A stretch of DNA of 64,000 bases from Callaeas wilsoni (taxonomy: Eukaryota > Chordata > Aves > Passeriformes > Callaeidae). This document shows, one piece after another, positions 12,301 through 21,725 of this stretch (the first letter of the stretch is position 1; the number at the start of each line of letters is the position of its first letter). The stretch lies in NCBI GenBank assembly GCA_013398955.1, contig VWPU01018980.1, positions 1-64,000 on the forward strand, given 5' to 3'. The translations under genes were made by a program, and so were the position numbers. The notes below the pieces were generated by a model. The model worked only from the letters and a program-made list of their open reading frames with translations, had not been told where the DNA came from and searched no databases.

Positions 12301-15300
12301 CCATAGTGGTTGTGAGACACGTTGCCTACTTGTGTCATATGCTGCTGTCACGTAGGGCTGCTTCCCAGAGAGCTTTGAGCATGCATTTTCATCCATGTAA
12401 GCTGTAGGACAGCTGGATATTGGTTTTCAATAAGCAGTATATTTGGACTATGAATTATCATTGGTTATAGTCAGATGAATGAGTCATAGATAAAAAAATG
12501 TAATACCAGGTTTCTTTATGTATTAGGCTTCCTCTTTTAGTACATTTCATTTTTATACATTCAGCAATGAGTTGTATAAATACCAAATGTGCTCATACTT
12601 TGTATGTGTATGCCCTCATGCTATTTGAAAACCTTTGTTTACTGTCGTCAGTAATGTAATTCAGATGACTATTTTTAGTAGAAAATGTATGATTATTTTG
12701 ATCCTTTGGGAGGGGGGAGTATTATATCCTTTCTGTAACTGGATACAATTATTTTTTAAACCTAAATGAATTTATCGTGAAGTAGCTGAAATACTATAGA
12801 CAATTACATTTATTAAGTGTCACTTTGGCTGCTAAATTAAGTGAAGATGCTAGGTTGGTTGTATTCCTCTTTTTACTCTGTTAAGGTAGAATAAGTATAG
12901 ATGAAACATCTGTGCTTTTAGTACTGCCATTTCCTAAAAGTCTAAATTGTTGAGTATGTTTAATCATGTGCATTTGCATCTGTATTTCTAGAGCAGTATA
13001 CACTATGTTCATGTTCAGAGAGGTTTTTTTTGTAAGACCTGTGAAGGTAGCACTAGGTGATGGTCAAAAATAATGGGGATCTTGAAGAGGTTAAACAAGC
13101 TGAAGCATTTTAGCATGTGGTGGAATTAATTACCTTAGGATATGTGTAATTTGGTCAGTCAGCAGGGTTGAGTTACAGATATTTATTATATCAAAATTTT
13201 AAGTTGTGGGCCAAGGCCTGTGTTGCTAGCTGTTTTTCTGTTTTGCTAAGTTACAAAGCTTGACCACGTAATGGGGCAAAGTATATGAAGGATCTTGCCT
13301 ATTCAACCTTAGTGGGAAAAAACTATACATTTTTAATTATTACTGGAAAAACAGACTGCATATGGAGATCCTCTAGGGTAAGGATATACTGGTTTATGAG
13401 GGTAAAGCAATGAAACTATCGTATCAGGCTTCATGTAGAATTTTATGGTTTCCTGGTTTTGCCATTTACCTTTATTCAAAGTGTCTTCTCTGTGCCCCAC
13501 TACAGCGGTAACTGGTTATCATAAGATCATTTAAAGTTACACACAGCTGTATCTGGAGTCTGTATAAGCACTTATGTTGAGTCCACACGTGACATGAGGT
13601 CTGTGCTCTGTTTAGAAGCCATTGCGAAGAATAGATATTGAAGAAGTTGATGATGATGATACATCAGATGGTGACTTGCCTAGCACTACTTCTTTAGTCA
13701 ATAACTGGAGGAATTCAGTGAGCGTTGAAACAACAGAGACTCTAGATCAGGATGATCTGTTGACTACAGTTGATATTCCAAAGGCAAAGCACTTGAAAAT
13801 AGAAGAAATCAGTGATACGCCACCATTACAGTAAGTATAATAATTCTGACCCTCTTTTAAACAGGTACATGTAGTTGAAATGTAATCTTCATTTCCAGAT
13901 GTGTGCGTATGGTGAGGTCTTGAAGATACTTTGGAGAATCTGAATTAAAAAGGAATGTTGAAAGAAACGGCAGTTCTTGTACATCTTGCTCTTTGACCAC
14001 ACTATGGTTGAGATAAATATGATCTATTTAGTGTCAGATGGAAAACTCAGTCTTGCATTGCAAATATAAAGAAATTCACAGTATTTTCCTGCATGCTGTA
14101 CTCTTTCTTGCTTGGGCATTCCATCTTCCCTAGCTGTGTTTACAACTTTTATTTGTAGTGGTTTAGAATAGATTTTGAACAGAGTTCAAGCATTCTTTGT
14201 ACGTCCCCCAGTTGTGTGAGAGAAGAGGAGCAGATGATTGTCACCGCTCTTTCCTCTGCCGATGCAAGTGGTAGCTTCAGATGTGCTCAGTTTCCACGTC
14301 ACGCTGTGTTAGTTAGGCAAACTCAAGTCTGTCTTGCTGAAACTAGGCTGAAGGTCAGAAGCTTTATCCTTGTTCAGTGCTAGAACTCTACTTGTTGTCC
14401 ACTGCATCAACACTGCCTTGTTCTGTTAATAGCAAATACTTTTTAAGGAATCGTGATCGAAGAATTTCTATGAGAAACACTGGCCCCACCCACCTTTTCT
14501 AGCTTAGTTAGATGGATTTGCTGTGAAGTGTTGAAAAAAAAGTATATTCTTAGCCATTTCTTAATTTCTAAAAAATAAATGGACTTAAATGGCAAACTGT
14601 AGGCCAAAAAATAGATCTGCTGCTATCAGTGTTGAAATTGGGTTATCCATTTGACACTGTTACTGTTTTGCATTATGAAATTGCAGAAAATGTGATTTAT
14701 TTTTTTTTTTTTTAGGTATATATGGGAGAAACAGAGTATAAAATGCAGTCATTTCCAGAAGCAAAGTAGAGAGGCTGAGTAAATTTAAGTATTTGCATAT
14801 GTGGTTTTTTAGAAAAGGTGAATAGAATATAAAGCTTGTATAATCTGAAGGGATTTTAAAATATCTGCTTAAACTAAAACACATTCTTTAAAAGAAAAAA
14901 ATTCAGTATTTTAGCTTTTAATGAATAGAAAGATCTCCAGTTAGGTCTCAATGTAGGATTTCCTTAAAAGTTGTTTTGATTATTTGTTTCAAAAAACCTT
15001 TACAGGCTGCCTGTAAATGTGAAAGGAATTTCATCAGCATTGCATCCATCTTTTCCTGCAAGCAAACAGAGAGAAAAAGAAATCAGAAGGTCGTTTATGT
15101 CTGCTTCTCCAGTTCCTCCTGTTCCTGCAAATTCTTTCCAGCTTGAATCTGACTTCAGGAAGTTGAAAGACTGCCCTGAAAACATGTACTTGTACCTGAA
15201 GGTATGAAATATAGAGTATCAACAGTATTTGGACAGTTTCTTTAACGTCAGTTGAAGAAACAGTACCCTTAGGTGGAAGGGATAGCCATGTTTAGAGTGT

Positions 15301-18300
15301 CTTAAGTGTACAATAGTCTCTTTTTTAAATTGTCTTTACATAATACTGGGTAGTCTGATGTGCATTTGAGTATTTCTTCTTTTGTGCCTTTTTATTTGTT
15401 TTAAGTACCGTCTCTGCATATTTTTTTTGTCAAATATGGGCCCTTGTTCTTTAAAGACTTAAATATGTTAGTAAATCTGTTAAATTCTAATTTTTCAAAT
15501 GAGTGCTTCTAGGGTAATTAGACATAGTGACATTTTTAAACTGAGAAAATGCTTGAAACACAGCAATCTTCTTAATGCATACTTTTACTTACATGTATTT
15601 TGAAAAAAAATCAGAATTCTTTTAAGAGAAGTTAGAAATTACCATCATCAAAAAAACCCAAACAAGCAAAAATTGTTTGATGTCAAATAGAGTGATTTGC
15701 TTTTTTTGCTTTCATGCCCTTCAGCATTGTCCATGACCTTCTAAAAATGCACATGTAATTCTCATGACTCAGTTGTACTATTTTGTGTAAAAATAACTTT
15801 TAAAATTTTTCCATAGCAAATAGAACCCTCGCTTTATGCAAAGCTGTTTCAGAAATCCTTAGATCCAGACTTGTTTAACCAGATCCTGAAAATTCTACAT
15901 GACTTCTACATTGAGTAAGTTTAACTCCTCCTTTGTTTTACATTGCTTATTGCTGTTCTGAGAGGTTTGGGGTTTTTTTGGTGGCAGGAGGTTGCTTTTT
16001 TGTGGTTGGAGGTTTTTTAATGTTCTCTCTAGTCCCAGCCTTGGGCTTACAAAATTATTTCCAGCACACAGCATTACATGAGCATAATGAAATCATTGGA
16101 ATTACTCAATAGTTCCTTCTTAAGAAGTGAAACTCCTCATGAAAAATCAGAAAAGAAGCAAAAAAATACTTTTACTGAGTGTTGTTGAATTGCACTTTGC
16201 TAAAGAGCATCAGAAACTCGCATTAATCTGTATGAAATAACTTTTGTTCATATTACTGCGTGTATATTCTGAGAGCACATACAATTGCACTTTGTCCTCT
16301 ATTTTAACTTTCTAAAGCTGAGAAATTCAGAGGGTTTTGGTTTTATGCCATGCTTATTGTGATGCATTCAGACTTAATTATCCGCTAGCATTTTACAGTT
16401 GCCTGTAGCAAATGAGTATTGGAGCCTGCAGTTCTGATAAGACAGGACCTGACCAGTTATTTTTGAAATTTCTATCCATGCTACTCTTTGAGTCCTAAAG
16501 TTCATTTTGTCTGTTAGAGGCAGTGTACTGCTTTTCTGAATTATACTGTCTGAGAAGCACACACTCAGTGGTTTTCAGTGTTGTTTTATGGAGATAAACA
16601 AGCATAAATCAATGTTTGCCTTTCCCTTGGTTTCCTTAAAAAGTAAAACATCCATCATATGGGTGAAAAATGCTGTCTTAGAGATACAGTCCTGCATTTG
16701 ATGATACAGCATAAAAAGGCTAGGAAATTGAAATTGTTTACTGTAAGGTAAAAGTCCTGTTGCCTTCCAAAAGAAATGTGAAGTTATGAAAGAAAAATAC
16801 TATTTGTTAATATTTGTAACAAAGGCAGTGCCTGTTTACTGTTGACCAGAAAAATGAACACAATCTAGCAGTCTTCTGTATGGATGAAAATTAAGGCAAC
16901 TGTAATTGGCTCAGCTTTTTGATGAGCTTCCTATGGCCACAGGTGCTGCTTCTTTTCACACTAGCCCTGATATATATAAAAATAGTGATGCTACGGCCAA
17001 TTGTAAGCATTAAATCATGTAGTAGGTATTCTGTATATGACCAGCAGTCAGTTTGCATCAGACTAGGTTTTTGTATTTCTTCACTCTTGCTCAGTAGAAC
17101 AGTAATACCTACGTAAAAGTGTCTGGATATTGACTTTTTACTTTGTGAATGGACAAATTAACAGGAGAGATAAAGACAGAGAACATGAAAGAGAAGGGAG
17201 TTCTATTGGTCCTTTAATATATTGTTCCTGAATTCTTCAATATTGCTTGCAGCTACTGAATATTTCTAATCAACAGTAGTTATTTTTATATTTGTAATAA
17301 TCTTCTTCAGGAAAGAGGAGCCGTCGCTCATCCTTGAAATCCTCCAGAGGCTCTCTGAATTAAAAAGATTTGATATGGCCGTAATGTTTATGTCAGGTTC
17401 AGAAAAGAAAAGTAAGTAGTTTGGTAGTGTCTTTGTAAACTTACTTTGTGATACTGTAGAATCTAGCAAAAAATGTGTAAAACTTCGCACTATTCTTGTT
17501 TATTCCATGTAATAATCACTTTAGTTGTCTAGCTTTTTATTGTTTTAGAAGTTAATATGAATGTCATGTAATTTTTATTAATCCTTTGATTATTTATTGT
17601 TTAGACTAGAAAACTGCAGCTAAATCCTCTTATTTTAATCAGTAATACCCCACTGCATTTTATTCTGATAAGCTTTGCCAGCATGTCAGTTTGTAGCTGG
17701 TAATGTTACAAATTTATGAATTTGTATGAAATCCTACATCTGAGATCCAAGGTATCCAGATTATAGAGTTTCCACAATTTACAACTATTTCTTGACAAAT
17801 CCTGACTTTTCTGTTGGCAAGAGAGTGCAAACATCTCTAAAGCACTCAGCCTGGTTGTCTGTCCTGTTCTGGAGGCATCACTCACATTAGTTTGCAATTT
17901 GTGTTGACAGTGGCTTGAATTAATGATTTTAAAAGGTGGGTTGTGTCTCACACTTTTTCCTTACTCAGCACACCAGACAGACTTGTAATAGTGAGACACA
18001 AGCAAAACATTTCTCTGGGACCATGTAAATTTAAATTTACTACCTACAGCTGAGTTTCACTAATAACCATTATACTTAAGAAATTTTGAAATGTGAATCT
18101 CCTTAAAATAAACTAACTTGGCTTACTGAAGAGCAATGCCTCTTACAAATGGCATTCACGCCTTTACCTGATGTAAGCTTTGTCTGCCATCCTCCATTAA
18201 CTTTTGTCATCTGCATGTAGTGACATAGTGTCAAGATAGTAAACAAACTAAAAGCTGTCTGTTGCCTGGATTATACACCTCTTTAAGAAAGTGTTGTTAG

Positions 18301-18592
18301 GCAGCTCCTGGGCATCAAAACAAAGTGAGAGTTTTGCTTTGCTACTTTTGTTCATCCTCGCAGTAGCTCTAAAAATGTATTCGTATTTCAGCTGTATAAT
18401 CCATACACCCCTTACTGTCACCAAGGAAAGAATTGGACTAATTTACCTTAAGAGTATGAATCACAAAAATAACAGTTCATGTTGGGATTTTCTTTTTCAG
18501 TTACACAGGTATTATTCAATCATGTGAACCGCATGGGATTAAAAGATGCTTCTGTTGAAGAATTGGAGAAGAAATATGGCATTTTCTCTTAG
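1888..18592 (+). CDS. RPAP3: RNA polymerase II-associated protein 3 (RPAP3), complete, 16 coding exons, 669 aa
   Basis: RPAP3 is the TPR scaffold of the R2TP complex (RUVBL1, RUVBL2, PIH1D1, RPAP3). That complex works with HSP90 in the cytoplasm to assemble RNA polymerase II, PIKK kinases and box C/D snoRNPs. Coding segments: 1888-2040, 2632-2772, 3185-3307, 4505-4632, 5215-5336, 5664-5734, 6738-6869, 8224-8351, 9979-10100, 11540-11610, 11774-11890, 13616-13830, 15006-15201, 15817-15914, 17311-17411 and 18501-18592 (stop TAG). All join in frame. They give 669 residues, close to the roughly 665 of the human protein as I recall it. The ATG at 1888 lies six bases into exon 2 and opens with [20 protein letters not shown], which matches the family N-terminus. 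Domains are an acidic N-terminus (1-139), TPR block 1 (140-246), linker (247-290), TPR block 2 (291-397), a variable region (398-545) and the RPAP3 C-terminal domain (about 546-662). No frameshift or premature stop is seen. Confidence 0.98.
4505..5734 (+). other. RPAP3: RPAP3 exons 5-7: TPR block 1 (residues 140-246)
   Basis: Three exons of 128, 122 and 71 nt (4505-4632, 5215-5336, 5664-5734) encode three TPR repeats and the capping helix. The five residues that grip the C-terminal carboxylate of HSP70/HSP90 in clamp-type TPRs can be placed by alignment with the known clamp spacing: K137, N141, N172, K202 and R206. All are present, so this block should bind an EEVD tail. The codon for K182 is split between exons 5 and 6. 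The codon for the aspartate opening DYEKVLEL is split between exons 6 and 7. Confidence 0.95.
6738..6869 (+). other. RPAP3: RPAP3 exon 8: charged linker between the TPR blocks (residues 247-290)
   Basis: This 132-nt exon with both ends on codon boundaries encodes a glutamate-, lysine- and glutamine-rich helix ([20 protein letters not shown]). It supplies K288, the first clamp residue of TPR block 2. The donor GTAAGT is strong. Being in phase 0 with a length divisible by three, it could be skipped without a frameshift, but skipping would remove K288. The sequence alone gives no evidence of skipping. Confidence 0.93.
10388..11420 (+). mobile_element. CR1 LINE, 5'-truncated and decayed, sense orientation in RPAP3 intron 10
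   Basis: The translated segment [10 protein letters not shown] at 10481-10510 is a classic CR1 reverse-transcriptase motif. The catalytic box follows at 10569-10580 as FTDD instead of the usual (Y/F)ADD, in a different frame, so the ORF has been broken by indels. The rest follows the CR1 3' region, with stretches such as TTCTGCACCTGGGGAAGAAT, CACCTGAATGTGAGGAAGAA and GAGGTTGGACCAGATGACC. The element is GC-richer than the intron around it. It lacks the 5' part of the LINE and ends without the tidy octamer tail seen in the copy at 32.5 kb. Boundaries are estimated to within about 20 bases. Confidence 0.93.
10481..10590 (+). pseudogene. Broken reverse-transcriptase fragment of the CR1 copy
   Basis: [10 protein letters not shown] (from 10481) and FTDDTKL (10569-10589) are reverse-transcriptase motifs of CR1 ORF2. 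They lie in different reading frames, and stop codons lie close by. The fragment is therefore dead and cannot encode an active enzyme. It was recognised from motif similarity to CR1 elements, not from a database search. Confidence 0.85.
11774..15201 (+). other. RPAP3: RPAP3 exons 12-14: variable acidic middle region (residues 398-573)
   Basis: Exon 12 (11774-11890, 39 codons) follows TPR2. In mammals the segment after TPR2 contacts PIH1D1, and an isoform lacking one exon loses that contact (family knowledge; I cannot prove it is the same exon here). Exon 13 (13616-13830) is poorly conserved, with an acidic run after [10 protein letters not shown]. It ends in [15 protein letters not shown], which matches the mammalian protein in style. 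Exon 14 (15006-15201) brings a basic stretch (KQREKEIRR), then a proline-rich hinge (VPPVPANSF), and begins the C-terminal domain. Confidence 0.93.
15817..18592 (+). other. RPAP3: RPAP3 exons 15-17: C-terminal domain and stop (residues 574-669)
   Basis: Exons 15 (15817-15914), 16 (17311-17411) and 17 (coding part 18501-18592) complete the helical RPAP3_C domain begun in exon 14. Markers are [46 protein letters not shown] and [12 protein letters not shown]. In the human complex this domain docks on the RUVBL2 ATPase ring (established knowledge). The protein ends in KKYGIFS, slightly different from the mammalian tail I recall. The stop codon TAG is at 18590-18592. Confidence 0.95.
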
Positions 18593-18995
18593 CAAGATGG
18601 CTGACGTAAATGTCTGGATTTGTACTTTTTTTTCATGTGGAAATCAGCTAAGAAGGCTATAAAGACTGCAGTTGTGTTGCTTTTTATAAATAATGAAACT
18701 CTTAAACTTGGGTTAGCCAAATGGCAAGTGCCAGAAGAGATCATTATTTAGTTCTGCAGTACGCTTGTTTTCCAGTACCTCAAACAATATGGATCTACAT
18801 TTTCTTCAGTGGAATCTGTTTGCCTGAAAAACAATTGGGTAGATTGGCATTCAGGATCTGGACTGTAGATAGAGATCTTTATTAAAAGGAAAAAAATATT
18901 TATAAACATGTCTTTGGTAAGAATCAGACACTGTATATTAGAATTATGCATGGATTTTTTATTTTAGAAAATAAACTGAATGTTGAATTGAAGGT
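18593..18995 (+). other. RPAP3: RPAP3 3' UTR
   Basis: After the stop at 18592 the sequence stays AT-rich and non-coding up to a canonical polyadenylation hexamer at 18970-18975. Cleavage would be expected about 10-30 bases later, so the right end given is approximate. Without transcript data a longer 3' UTR cannot be excluded. Confidence 0.75.
18970..18975 (+). terminator. RPAP3: Polyadenylation signal AATAAA
   Basis: Exact AATAAA, 378 bases after the RPAP3 stop codon. It is the first canonical hexamer in the 3' UTR and is followed within 30 bases by T-rich sequence. It is the likely main poly(A) signal. Confidence 0.7.
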
Positions 18996-20842
18996 ACTAT
19001 ATTTTTAAGGAATTTTTTTATTAAGGTGCCTAAATCACTCTTCTGTAAAGATCCATCACATCAGAACTTGCACTGTGCAAAGTGAACCTGAAGTATGATG
19101 ACAAGAAAATTCCAGAATTTTCACTTGAGTTTAACTAGAAGTGGAGTTTTAGCATTGGTAGCTGAGAACCTCTGAAGCTATTCCTGTGAACCTCAACTGC
19201 AGTTGCAGAATAGAAAGAAGACGACTACTGTAGAATTAAACTAAAAGTTTCAAGAAAAACACTTTCTGTCTTCTTTCAAGAGTACTTTTAAAACAATCTG
19301 GTGAAACTTACCTTCTAGGCTGGTTGTTCCTGACCGGGTAAACCCCTTAAGATTACTCAGGAGGCTAAGCAAAATACCTCAACAGTAGACGGCAAAAGCA
19401 TGAAATTAACTGAAATTCTTAGATAAGAGCAAGCATTAGGCATAATAAATTACTTGCACTGTTCACATGACCAGGGGGAAGTAACAGCACTTGTCAAGTA
19501 TACTCTAACAGTACTATCCAAGTGATGGTGTAAGCTTAACTGCTGACTCTTCCATCCTGCACATGCTAATGTCCTGCCAGTTTGCTTTCATCCTGATTCA
19601 GCCCTTGTGCTGTACTGATGCTTCTCTGAAAGTTTTGGGTTGGTAGTTAGGCTGTTTATCAGAGGAATGATTAAACAGCTATAGCATTCAAAAAGACTTC
19701 AAACTCCCAACATGGATTAGTAGGAAAAGGTGTAAATGTTGTCTTCTCTGTAGTCAGTAGTAGAAAATTAATCTTATAACATTTGCAGCTATGTTATGTC
19801 CTAGTTCAGATATAATCTAGTTTAAAAAAAAATTGACTGAGCTACATCCTCGGGCCTGGTAGCAGTTGGCAGGAATGGGATTAGCACTGGATCCCTAGGG
19901 TAGCTTCCAGTTAGCCCTGGACCTGAGCACCAGAGCAGACAGTGTTAGTGGGGGAATGGAAAAGCCTTTATATAATGCTGCTTGCAGGCTACCTGCAGTA
20001 AGAATTGTTACCACTAGGTGTATCCCCAGTTACTGATAGCAGGCTAGTTATTCCTCATATTGGAAAGCACTATGGATAAGGTACTGGGGATACTGCTGTA
20101 ACTAATAAATGGGGGATGGAGTAGTTCCCGAGTAATTTAATAGGTACAGATGTAAATACAGTGTACCTTCCTGGGGACTGTTACAGGTTGTTCAGTGTAG
20201 TGCAGAGATGTTTGCTTGACTAGGTTATACTAATAAACCATTTGGTACATTGCCAAAAGCTGGGTTTTGAAAGCTATTGAATGAAAACAGGTGATTGGAA
20301 TAGGCGCCTTCAAAAGTAAAAGCAAGATGAGGGCAGAAGGGTTTGAAACTGTAGGCCAAGAGTCACCTACAACTTCATTGTGCTGTGCTCTTAATGAAAA
20401 TAAGCTGTCATGATTGGGTTTTGAAAACTGCTGCTTTTACAGAGATTTCTGTTCAGGATTTGTGCATATTGGGCAGGGCCAGTGAAGTTCTTCAAGCATG
20501 TAGAACTTGGTGAGGTGGATGAGTAGACCTGCTTTTATGTTGCTACTGAACTTGGGCCACCAAGATTTATCTTGCAGGTGATATGCTCCTGTAGACTTTT
20601 GCTTTTATTTTTAAATGCAGCATCTGAAGTTACTTTTCAGTGCATAGAAAACAATGCAAGATGGAGAACAGAATGCAGGTATGCAGAGAACTGCCAGCTC
20701 CACCTGCTCCAGGAGATGGCAGTGTTTTTCCCTTCTAAATTGTTAAAGGCTGCCAAATTTCTGAATTGCAGAGTTTAATAAAACATGGAGAGGATTCATT
20801 GATGTGAAGCAAGTAAAAAATCCTTTTTGGGGAGAGAAGTGG

Positions 20843-20870
20843 TTTTTTTCCTTTTTTTTTTTTTTTCTTT
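20843..20870. repeat. Polypyrimidine tract with T15
   Basis: A run of 15 T (20852-20866) sits inside a pure C/T tract apart from its first bases. On the complementary strand it is A-rich, as left by the poly(A) tail of a processed retrocopy, but no retrocopy body was recognised beside it. Confidence 0.7.
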
Positions 20871-21279
20871 AATCCAACACACTCTACAGTGGTTATAACC
20901 CTTTTGTGTTGGGAGGGGAAGTTACATAAATAGTGTGAAGCAGTTAAACTGAAATACTTCATAGCCCTTTGCTATGTTACAGCATTCAAGGTGTCAGAAA
21001 TCTGAGATCATGTTTGCTGCAGTGATGAATTCAGACTTGAATTTTGAATGATTCTTTTACTTACCAGTATTAAATTTTGTTTTTCTAGATAACTTTTTAA
21101 TTTGTCAAGATAAATTTTTAAATTTTATTATTGTCCTCCGGTAGAACTCCGAGACACTCAAACTCCGTATTGTGTATTGATTCCATAACCCTGGTTGTTA
21201 GAATATTGAGGGAACTTATCCTAGGACTTACTTTTGCAGAACATCCTTACAGCTTTCCTTTTTGACAGTAGACTGTGAC

Positions 21280-21303
21280 TTTTTTTTTTTTTTTCTTTCC
21301 AGC
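21280..21303. repeat. Polypyrimidine tract with T15
   Basis: A run of 15 T (21280-21294) is followed by CTTTCCAG. The whole resembles a strong 3' splice site, with no coding exon following it. Confidence 0.65.
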
Positions 21304-21659
21304 AACTCTGGGTAGCTCTGCATTCATAAAATAATTGTTTAATCTGAGATGTGTTTGTCTTGCTTATCCAATGACAGTCATGCATCAAGATACCGACACT
21401 TGATTTGCTGCTTTTTCATGACACCACTGTCAAAAAAAATGTTTTAACATAACTTGCATTTGGCAATAGTTGTGTCAGTTACTGTGGAAAGCATAAATGA
21501 ATATAGTTGGAGTACTTGTTCCAAAAGATTTTTTAGGATTGAAAATTAATGGTTGTGACACTGCTCAAGAAGTCCTTGCTGCTTCTCTTCCCTGTCGTTT
21601 TGTTTAAAAACAGACATTTCAGCTTGCCAATTTTCACATCAACAACTACTATTGCTTTT

Positions 21660-21725
21660 GAAGCTAATTTTAAAATAATTTTTAAAATATAAATTTATAT
21701 ATAATTTTAATAACTTTAATATTAG
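21660..21725. repeat. AT-rich low-complexity segment
   Basis: About 65 bases are almost entirely A and T, with many TTTAAAAT and TATATA words. Partial self-complementarity is present, but I did not find one clean hairpin. Confidence 0.6.

Larger units (their letters stand above)
38..18500 (+). other. RPAP3: Introns of RPAP3 (16 introns, all GT-AG)
   Basis: Introns: 38-1881, 2041-2631, 2773-3184, 3308-4504, 4633-5214, 5337-5663, 5735-6737, 6870-8223, 8352-9978, 10101-11539, 11611-11773, 11891-13615, 13831-15005, 15202-15816, 15915-17310 and 17412-18500. All begin GT and end AG, and none shows a U12-type ATATCCTT donor. Apart from the CR1 in intron 10, a GT-rich stretch near 5970-6030 and a run of 14 T at 14700-14713 in intron 13, they are unremarkable AT-rich sequence. 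The T run is followed directly by AG and GTATAT, which makes a decoy acceptor. I looked for box C/D or H/ACA snoRNAs and saw no convincing one. Confidence 0.9.

Noticed and set aside
14700..14720. Strong-looking acceptor (T14 AG) in RPAP3 intron 13
   Set aside because: Frame and similarity require the acceptor at 15005. No open exon follows 14715.
19303..19315. Minus-strand splice donor suggesting a convergent gene next to RPAP3
   Set aside because: A single good donor is common by chance. No acceptor-bounded open exon or known neighbouring gene sequence was found around it.
21280..21310. Strong-looking acceptor (T15 CTTTCCAG) in the intergenic region
   Set aside because: No coding exon follows, and no donor-bounded open segment matches any protein I know.
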